Positions 58,268-64,000 of a stretch of 64,000 bases of DNA are shown here, one piece after another. The position numbers and the translations under genes are program-made. The stretch comes from Flexivirga oryzae (GTDB taxonomy: Bacteria; Actinomycetota; Actinomycetes; Actinomycetales; Dermatophilaceae): the NCBI RefSeq assembly GCF_014190805.1, contig NZ_JACHVQ010000001.1:992001-1056000 (forward strand), written 5' to 3'. Under the pieces are notes generated by a model. It saw only the letters and a list, made by a program, of their open reading frames with translations. It was not told where the DNA came from and ran no database searches. How positions within the stretch are numbered: the first letter of the stretch is position 1; every line of letters begins with the position of its first letter.

Positions 58268-59198
58268 GAAGAAGGAGACCGACGAGCTGGACCAGTTCGC
58301 GCAGCTCGCCTCGGGTATGACGATCTGCTTCCGCGACCACGGGGCGAAGACCGACCCTGCGGTCCTGCTCGTGGCGGGACTGGGCGAGGACCAGACCTTC
58401 TGGGGTGACAGTTTCGTGTCGTCGGTGGTCTCGCGGGGCTATCGCGTGATCACCATGGACAATCGTGACGTCGGCCGGTCCACCTTCGCGACCGCACCGC
58501 CGCCCGCGATCTGGCGGCAGATCCTCGCCCGTCCCCGCAGGGACGCCTACACGCTGGCGGACATGGCCCAGGACTGCGTCGGCGTCCTCGACCACCTCGG
58601 GATCGACCGGATCCACCTGGCCGGACGGTCCATGGGCGGCATGATCGCGCAGACGATCGCCGCCACCGAGCGGCAGCGGGTCCTGTCGCTGACGTCCATC
58701 TACTCCACCACCGGCTCGACGAAGGTTGGCCAGCCCGCGAAGTCGACGATCCGGATCCTCGTGCTGTCCCCGGAGGCGAAGACCCGTACCGATGCGGTGC
58801 GGTCGCATCTGCGGATCACCCAGCACATCGCCGGGACGGCATACCCCATCGACGACGCGGCGGAGGCCGCCATCGCGGCCCGCGGCTGGGACCGCAGCGC
58901 CGGCGACCCGGCCGCCGGGGTGGCGCGTCAGATCGAGGCGATCCAGCGCTCCGGCGATCGCACCGCCCAACTGCGCACGATCGCGGCGCCCGCCCTGGTC
59001 ATCAACGGCGACCGCGACCTCATGGTCGCGCCCAGCGGCGGCGTCGCCGCCGCCCGGGCGATCCCGTCGGCACAACACGTGGTCATTCCCGGAATGGGAC
59101 ACCACCTACCCGAGGCGCTGGTCGACCCCATCACGCGGTACCTCTGCGGCCACGCCGATCGGGTGAGTGCGGGAGGCGCTCAGGTCGAGATTTCCTGA
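58260..59198 (+). CDS. Alpha/beta hydrolase
   Basis: 312 residues from ATG at 58260. The nucleophile elbow is GRSMGGMIAQTIAATE. The oxyanion-side region is VLLVAGLGEDQTFWGD. Acid and base are likely the Asp in VINGDRDLMV and the His in GMGHHLPEAL. It probably hydrolyses the ester or lactone made by the coupled monooxygenase. MDNRDVGRSTF is the common HG-type loop variant. Confidence 0.88.
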   Translation: MSEKKETDELDQFAQLASGMTICFRDHGAKTDPAVLLVAGLGEDQTFWGDSFVSSVVSRGYRVITMDNRDVGRSTFATAPPPAIWRQILARPRRDAYTLADMAQDCVGVLDHLGIDRIHLAGRSMGGMIAQTIAATERQRVLSLTSIYSTTGSTKVGQPAKSTIRILVLSPEAKTRTDAVRSHLRITQHIAGTAYPIDDAAEAAIAARGWDRSAGDPAAGVARQIEAIQRSGDRTAQLRTIAAPALVINGDRDLMVAPSGGVAAARAIPSAQHVVIPGMGHHLPEALVDPITRYLCGHADRVSAGGAQVEIS

Positions 59199-59221
59199 CC
59201 GGATCGGTGCAGACTGCGGTC

Positions 59222-60457
59222 ATGGACGAACTGTGGCCGGCGCCCTCGACCGGGGCAACCGACGTCATCCGGTCGGTCTCCCAGCAGTTGCTGGCCGAGG
59301 CCGAGGGTTTCGCCGCAGCGGTGATCGCCCCGGCGCTCAACGCCCAGAACGACACCGCACTGCTCGCGGACGGTTCGCTGACCAACGAGGACCGGCAGAT
59401 CAGCCACTCCGACCTCGTCCAGTGGCTCACCGCGAACATCCAGCACCCGGGCCACCGCGTGGAGCTGTATTTCAGCACCCGCACGACGGACTACATCCGT
59501 GATCTCACCTCGCGCGGGATCGCCCCGGACTTCGCCGAAGGATGGCGGGTGGGCCTCGCGATCTCCTGGCGGCGCTGGCTCCGGGAGTGCCTGGCGCAGT
59601 GCTCCGACCCGGCCCTGCTGGAGGAGATTCTCGACATCATCGCGCAATCCATGGCCCAGTACGCCATCGACTGGATGGTCGCTGCCCGAGAGGCCAGCGT
59701 CGCCGACGCGATGGCGAACGCGGACTCCGACGCGGTCGCGATGATCCAGCTGATCGCGAACGGCGCCTCCGTCCCGCAGGACTTCGCGGAGGGTCGCCTG
59801 AACTACCGGCTCGCGCGCTGGCACCAGGCCCTCGTCCTGTGGACCGACGATCCGGCGCAGGTCGAAGCCCTCGAGGCGGCCGTCGCAGCCGTCCGGGACA
59901 CGACGGCGGGACAGCGCGCACTGGTGGCGCGCGCCAGCACGACGTCGCGGTGGATCTGGCTCTCCGGGCCCAGCGGCCCGGACCTGAATCCGGTCGAGAA
60001 GGCACTGGCCGCAGCGGAACCGGTCCAATCCACCGTCGGACGGCCCGGTCACGGTCTGGAGGGCTTCCGGTCCAGCCACCAGGACGCCCTCGCGGCCCAG
60101 GCGATGATCATCCGGCTCGGGTCGGCCCGGCGGTTCACCGAGTATGCCGAGGTCGAACTCATCGACACCCTGACGCGGGACCGGGCCACCGCCCAGCGGT
60201 TCGTCACCAACACCCTCGGTCCCCTGGCCGAGGCGGACGCGGAGTTGCGCGAAGCGCTGCTCACCTACGTGCAGTGCGGCTTCAACACCACGCGGGCAGC
60301 GGCCACGCTGTACGCCCACCGCAACACGGTCGAACGCCGGGTGTCTCGCGCGAACAAGTTGTCGGCGGTCAAGGTCGAGGACAACCCCACCCACGTCGCG
60401 GCGGCGCTGCTCGTGCTGGAGGTGGCGCCCGACATCGCGGCAGTGGCCGGGTCCTAG
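59222..60457 (+). CDS. PucR-type helix-turn-helix regulator
   Basis: 411 residues from ATG at 59222 (GTG at 59207 is possible; neither has a strong ribosome site). The C-terminal HTH of the PucR/CdaR class is clear: LREALLTYVQCGFNTTRAAATLYAHRNTVERRVSRANKL. The N-terminal and middle parts are helical sensor regions without a known ligand domain. PucR proteins usually activate nearby catabolic genes. It follows the hydrolase by 23 bases and converges with the MFS gene by 4 bases. Confidence 0.85.
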   Translation: MDELWPAPSTGATDVIRSVSQQLLAEAEGFAAAVIAPALNAQNDTALLADGSLTNEDRQISHSDLVQWLTANIQHPGHRVELYFSTRTTDYIRDLTSRGIAPDFAEGWRVGLAISWRRWLRECLAQCSDPALLEEILDIIAQSMAQYAIDWMVAAREASVADAMANADSDAVAMIQLIANGASVPQDFAEGRLNYRLARWHQALVLWTDDPAQVEALEAAVAAVRDTTAGQRALVARASTTSRWIWLSGPSGPDLNPVEKALAAAEPVQSTVGRPGHGLEGFRSSHQDALAAQAMIIRLGSARRFTEYAEVELIDTLTRDRATAQRFVTNTLGPLAEADAELREALLTYVQCGFNTTRAAATLYAHRNTVERRVSRANKLSAVKVEDNPTHVAAALLVLEVAPDIAAVAGS

Positions 60458-61707
60458 GCCGCGTCGGCGCCTGACGGTCGCTCCACGCCGCGGTAGCGGC
60501 ACAGCGCCGGCGCCGCGAGGAGGATGAGGGCCGCGAGGGTGACGAACGCCGTTGACGCGTGCGTCACCAGCACCCCGATGATGGTGGCCAGCACGACGCC
60601 GCCGAGGTTGCCGGACAGCCAGATGAGCCCGGCGGCCGTGCCCTCTGCCTCCGGGGCGTGCCGCTCGGTGAGCGCCAGCACGATCGGCAGGGCAGGTAGC
60701 AGGACGAGCCCCACGCCGATCAGCATCACGTAGGCCATCGCCGTGCTCGGAGCCCAGGCCAGCAGCAGGCACGCACCCGCCGTCAGGACGATGCTGACCC
60801 CCATGAACCGGACCTCGCGGCGGTGGCGGTCGGCCCAGACCGGCACCACGGCACTGGCGACGACGCCGGCGACCATCATGCCCGCCAGGATCAGTCCGGC
60901 GCTCGTCTCGGAGACACCCGCGGGCTCCAGCATCGGCTGGGCGTAGGTGGTGAGCGCCATGAACGCACCCATCGGGATCGCCACGACGGCACACAGCCGC
61001 CGCAGGTGGCGGTTGCCGAAGGCGGCGCGCAAGGACCGGAGCCCGTTCGTTGCGGGAATGGCGTTGGTGCCGGCCAGTGTTCGGACGAAGCGGAGTGCGA
61101 CAAGCAGGCACAGCCCGGCAGCCATCGCGATGACCGCCGTGATGACCGTCAGGGTTCGGATGTGCTCCTCGCCGGGCAGCAGTGCACCGAGCAGATTGCC
61201 CGCGACCATGCCGGCGAACACCGCCGACGAGGCGATGGCGATACCGGTGGTTCGGTCCTTCGCCACGAGGTAGACCACGGCGAGTCCGGTGACCGCGTTC
61301 AGGATGAAGGGCTGCCCGACGGCGGCGACGAGCTGTCCGGTGAGTGCCCAGGAGTAGTCGTCGGCAACGAGTCGCAGGAAGCTGCCGGCCACGGTCAGGA
61401 CCGCGCCCGCGACGAGGGCCGGACGGAAGTACCGGTCGAGCGCAAGACCGGCGGGGATCGCGACGATCACGTAGAGGAGAGGGAAGACCTGCGAGAGCCA
61501 GCCGATCGCCGTGATGGACACGCCGAAGTGATGCGCGGCGTCGCCGGTCACCGGCGCGTAGTTCACGAGTATCGCCTGCGAGGCGGCCGCCATGGCGGCA
61601 TACGCGGCGATCACCGACCAGCGGCTCTTGGCGGTCGGGGCGCATGCTGAGGTGTCGGTCGTGCTCGCCTCGTCGGTGGGCCGGACTCCTGGTTCGCGCA
61701 ACGACAT
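60454..61707 (-). CDS. MFS transporter
   Basis: 417 residues from ATG at 61707 behind GAGAGGAG. Twelve helices are predicted, with QVFPLLYVIVAIPAGLALDRYFRPALV carrying the helix 2-3 MFS motif. A short charged N-terminus has Asp/Thr-rich residues. The substrate is unknown. It is divergent from the aminotransferase, and both starts flank the second copy of the 26-bp motif, so it is probably an importer or exporter for the same compound. Confidence 0.87.
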   Translation of the reverse strand: MSLREPGVRPTDEASTTDTSACAPTAKSRWSVIAAYAAMAAASQAILVNYAPVTGDAAHHFGVSITAIGWLSQVFPLLYVIVAIPAGLALDRYFRPALVAGAVLTVAGSFLRLVADDYSWALTGQLVAAVGQPFILNAVTGLAVVYLVAKDRTTGIAIASSAVFAGMVAGNLLGALLPGEEHIRTLTVITAVIAMAAGLCLLVALRFVRTLAGTNAIPATNGLRSLRAAFGNRHLRRLCAVVAIPMGAFMALTTYAQPMLEPAGVSETSAGLILAGMMVAGVVASAVVPVWADRHRREVRFMGVSIVLTAGACLLLAWAPSTAMAYVMLIGVGLVLLPALPIVLALTERHAPEAEGTAAGLIWLSGNLGGVVLATIIGVLVTHASTAFVTLAALILLAAPALCRYRGVERPSGADAA

Positions 61708-61887
61708 GGTGCGCTCCTCTCGGGTGATCGTGACGTAGGCCACTGTCGCGATCCGCCCCTGCATCGGGCAACGACACCGCGCACCCGGCTTCGAACGAGG
61801 TGGTGCATCGTGCACTCCGGATTCGCTGCGGAAGGCCATGACTCGTCTCGCCAGGCATTGACGACGGGTATGCCCCACGTCATACTC

Positions 61888-61913
61888 GGTCAAACGATCA
61901 AGTCAAGCGAACA
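61888..61913. promoter_or_regulatory. 26-bp regulon motif, copy 2
   Basis: GGTCAAACGATCAAGTC followed by AAGCGAACA lies in the 239-base spacer between the MFS transporter and the aminotransferase. It matches copy 1 at 22 of 26 positions. A partial third look-alike (TGATCAAACGA) begins at 63988, where the window ends. Confidence 0.7.
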
Positions 61914-61946
61914 TATTTGGCGAACCGCGCGGAAGGACCGGCCGAG

Positions 61947-63218
61947 GTGGCATTGGAGAGTTCGAGACTCGCCTTCGAGCGGGCGAAGCGCAGCGTCGGC
62001 GGGGGAGTGGGGTCGGGGCTACGGGCTTCGATGAAGCCACACCCCCTCTTCGTTCGTGAGGCGCGCGGTGCGCACGTCTGGGATCTGGACGGAGACCGGT
62101 ACGTCGACTACGTGATGGCCTGGGGCCCAATACTGTTGGGGCACAGCGACCCTCGAGTGGTCGAGGCGGTACGTGAGGTCGCGACCCGGATGCAGGTCGT
62201 CGGCACCAGCCACGAGCTGGAGTACCTCGCCGCCGAAGGGGTGCTCGCGGCAGTACCGCACGGCGAACGGCTGCTCTGGAGCAACACCGGGACCGAGGCC
62301 GTGCAGGTCGCCCTGCGCCTTGCCCGAGCCGCGACCGGTCGGCGCCGGGTGCTCAAATTCGCTCGTAGCTATCACGGTTGGCACGACAGTGTGTATGCCG
62401 GCCTCGACGAATCCGACAGCGGCAAGCCGGCCCTGCCGGCCAGCAAGGGGCAGTCGCCCAGTGCACTGGACGATCTGCTGGTCGCGACGTTCAACGACGT
62501 CGCGATGGCCGGCCGCCTGCTCGGCGAGGCGGTGGAGCGCGACATCGCGGCGGTCCTGATCGACCCGATCCTCAGCAATGGCGGCGTCGAGGCCCCGGCC
62601 CCGGATTTCTTGCCCACCCTGAGGTCGCTGTGTGACAGGCACGGGGTCGTGCTGATCTTCGACGAGGTGATCGCCGGTTTCCGGATCGCGCGCGGGGGCG
62701 CGGCCGAGAAGTACGGCGTACCACCGGACCTCTCCGTCTTCGGCAAGGCGATGGCCGGCGGGTTCACCCAGAGCGCCGTCGTCGGCCGCGCCGACCTCGT
62801 GGACCAGGTCACCTCCGGTGTGGTCCACGCCGGCACCTTCAACTCCAACCCGATCGCGCTGGCTGCTGTCGCGGCGACCATGACCGCCCTGGCCGAGCCC
62901 GGTCTCTACGAGGCACTGGAGGCGACCTCCGCAGCTTTCGAACGGGCCGTCGGCGGCGTGCTCGCCGAGGAGCCCGGGGGCGGCGCCCTCCACCGGGTCG
63001 GGTCGCTGCTGCAGTACGTTCCCAGTGGCGGCGGCACCGGCCTGCACGGCACCGGTGGCCTGTGGGAACTCATCCTCGCGGGCATGCTGCGCGAGGGCTT
63101 CCTGTTCATGCCCTCGGGAAAGGTCTTCCTCTCCGCGGCGCACTCCGCTTCCGACGTCCGGGCGACCGCCGAGGCGCTCTCGACAGTGCTGGGCCGGCTC
63201 CGAGCTACGCGGACGTGA
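61947..63218 (+). CDS. Class III aminotransferase / glutamate-1-semialdehyde-aminomutase-like
   Basis: 423 residues from GTG at 61947 behind GGAAGGA (a TTG at 61917 is an alternative). PLP-fold motifs: LWSNTGTEAVQVALRLARAATG, FARSYHGWHDSVYAG, LIFDEVIAGFRIARGG and the Schiff-base Lys in SVFGKAMAGGF. It transfers an amino group between an amine or amino acid and a keto acid. Its place in an amine-oxidation locus suggests amine catabolism, not heme synthesis. Confidence 0.88.
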   Translation: MALESSRLAFERAKRSVGGGVGSGLRASMKPHPLFVREARGAHVWDLDGDRYVDYVMAWGPILLGHSDPRVVEAVREVATRMQVVGTSHELEYLAAEGVLAAVPHGERLLWSNTGTEAVQVALRLARAATGRRRVLKFARSYHGWHDSVYAGLDESDSGKPALPASKGQSPSALDDLLVATFNDVAMAGRLLGEAVERDIAAVLIDPILSNGGVEAPAPDFLPTLRSLCDRHGVVLIFDEVIAGFRIARGGAAEKYGVPPDLSVFGKAMAGGFTQSAVVGRADLVDQVTSGVVHAGTFNSNPIALAAVAATMTALAEPGLYEALEATSAAFERAVGGVLAEEPGGGALHRVGSLLQYVPSGGGTGLHGTGGLWELILAGMLREGFLFMPSGKVFLSAAHSASDVRATAEALSTVLGRLRATRT

Positions 63219-63277
63219 CCGACGGTCGGGGTAGTCTTCGACATGTTCATCTGACTGAGTCGAAGGGGAGAATCGGC

Positions 63278-63865
63278 GTGCCACACGTCCCCACAGAGGT
63301 CCGGCGCCAGCAGTTCATCGATGCGGCCATCACGGTGATCGCTCGAGACGGTGTCGATGGTGCAACCACTCGACGGATCGCCGACGAGGCGGCGGCACCG
63401 CTGGCAACCCTGCACTACTGTTTCCAGACCAAGGAGAACCTGCTCTGGGCAGTCTTCCAGAGTCTCGCGGACACCGTGCGAATCAACGTGGAGAAGGTCA
63501 CCGGGCCCGGCCAGGCAACTGCTGCCATCGCGACCCGACTGCTCGCCGAGGCGGTCCGTTGGGGCATCGACAACCCGGCCGCCACCCGTGCCCAGATCGA
63601 GATCCTGTTGTGGGCCGAGCGCAACGATCGGGCCTTCGCCGTCCGGGTCTACGACATGTTCATCGATTCGTGGAAGGGCTACCTGGCTGGAGCGAGGACC
63701 CCGCTTCCGGACGAGGAGCTCGAGACGGTCACGCGGATGATCGTGGCCATGCTCGACGGTCTCTCCTTGCAGCTGTTCACCCATGGCGACACGGAGCGAG
63801 CGTTGCGCGAGGCGGCGACCGCCGAAGCGATGCTGACGGCATACCTGCGTCGACGGCGTCGCTGA
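63278..63865 (+). CDS. TetR-family transcriptional regulator
   Basis: 195 residues from GTG at 63278 with AAGGGGAG eight bases upstream. The N-terminal HTH is FIDAAITVIARDGVDGATTRRIADEAAAPLATLHYCFQTKENLL. The C-terminal helical ligand domain includes ATRAQIEILLWAERNDRAFA. It is 59 bases after the aminotransferase and is the strongest local candidate to bind the 26-bp motif. A perfect terminator follows. Confidence 0.92.
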   Translation: MPHVPTEVRRQQFIDAAITVIARDGVDGATTRRIADEAAAPLATLHYCFQTKENLLWAVFQSLADTVRINVEKVTGPGQATAAIATRLLAEAVRWGIDNPAATRAQIEILLWAERNDRAFAVRVYDMFIDSWKGYLAGARTPLPDEELETVTRMIVAMLDGLSLQLFTHGDTERALREAATAEAMLTAYLRRRRR

Positions 63866-63885
63866 CAGCGGGTTGCTCGACAGCG

Positions 63886-63919
63886 GGGTGGTGACGGCGA
63901 GTCCGTCACCACCCTTTCT
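63886..63919 (+). terminator. Rho-independent terminator after the TetR gene
   Basis: A perfect 12-bp stem (GGGTGGTGACGG at 63886-63897 and its complement at 63903-63914) with a 5-base loop is followed by TTTCT. It lies 20 bases past the TetR stop and ends the aminotransferase-tetR unit. Confidence 0.88.
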
Positions 63920-64000
63920 GGACGTCCGGGCCGTACGGCTGGAACCCATTGCGCGAAAGGCCTTGTGACACAAGTCACTCAGCAATATGATCAAACGACT

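Noticed and set aside
59180..61858. 892-codon open frame on the minus strand
   Set aside because: It is antisense to the PucR gene and out of frame with the MFS gene. The protein is Arg/Gly/Pro-rich without domains, the usual GC-driven shadow.

Overview
This is a high-GC actinobacterial chromosome segment, probably Micrococcales near Dermacoccaceae or Intrasporangiaceae. That placement is an inference from base composition, GTG starts and the proB-proA and nadD-rsfS neighbourhoods; no rRNA is present. It divides into three zones.

Zone 1 (1-16674) is core chromosome. It holds the end of proB, a DedA-type membrane protein, an intergenic repeat array, a flotillin/NfeD pair, proA, and a LacI-controlled sugar-catabolism operon (two TIM-barrel isomerases, a Gfo/Idh/MocA dehydrogenase, a DUF993 protein). 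Next come a translationally coupled nadD-rsfS-phosphatase-DUF4442 run, an SDR/acyl-CoA-synthetase pair, a siderophore-interacting protein behind an IdeR/DtxR-type iron box, and tRNA-Ala(GGC).

Zone 2 (16675 to about 51850) is a mosaic integrated island at tRNA-Ala, with many genes well below the flanking GC content. A large serine recombinase, an ImmA/IrrE protease and an XRE repressor occupy the tRNA end. ArdA, a frameshifted DNA methyltransferase, an IS1182-family insertion, a replication-relaxation protein and a VirD4/TraG-type coupling ATPase follow. A palindrome, ATGCA-N4-TGCAT, occurs once at the XRE promoter and twice at the tra-operon promoter, so the XRE/ImmA pair probably controls transfer. 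The right half carries AT-rich membrane genes, a YcaO-dependent RiPP cluster (37041-45750), VapBC, a TOTE-type primase-helicase and an AbiE toxin-antitoxin pair. No second att copy and no relaxase were found.

The RiPP cluster is the most exciting content. A 40-residue precursor gene (45558-45680), too short for routine ORF calling, sits behind its own promoter. It is followed by a strong hairpin and then by a tightly coupled operon: YcaO, substrate-binding-protein-like, amidohydrolase, SagB-type oxidoreductase, cupin-like, methyltransferase. A convergent unit encodes a small HTH protein and an MFS exporter. The two outer promoters share a palindromic operator (CGACAA-N7-TTGTCR). The precursor has no Cys or Thr and only two Ser, so classic azole chemistry is unlikely; a YcaO-made amidine (bottromycin or streptamidine type) is a better guess.

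Zone 3 (51863-64000) returns to chromosomal composition. It is a catabolic locus: Zn alcohol dehydrogenase, two FAD amine/amino-acid oxidases, an unknown multi-pass membrane protein, a Baeyer-Villiger-type monooxygenase with an alpha/beta hydrolase, a PucR-type regulator, an MFS transporter, a class III aminotransferase and a TetR regulator. A 26-bp motif shared by two promoter regions (56531 and 61888) ties the locus into one regulon.
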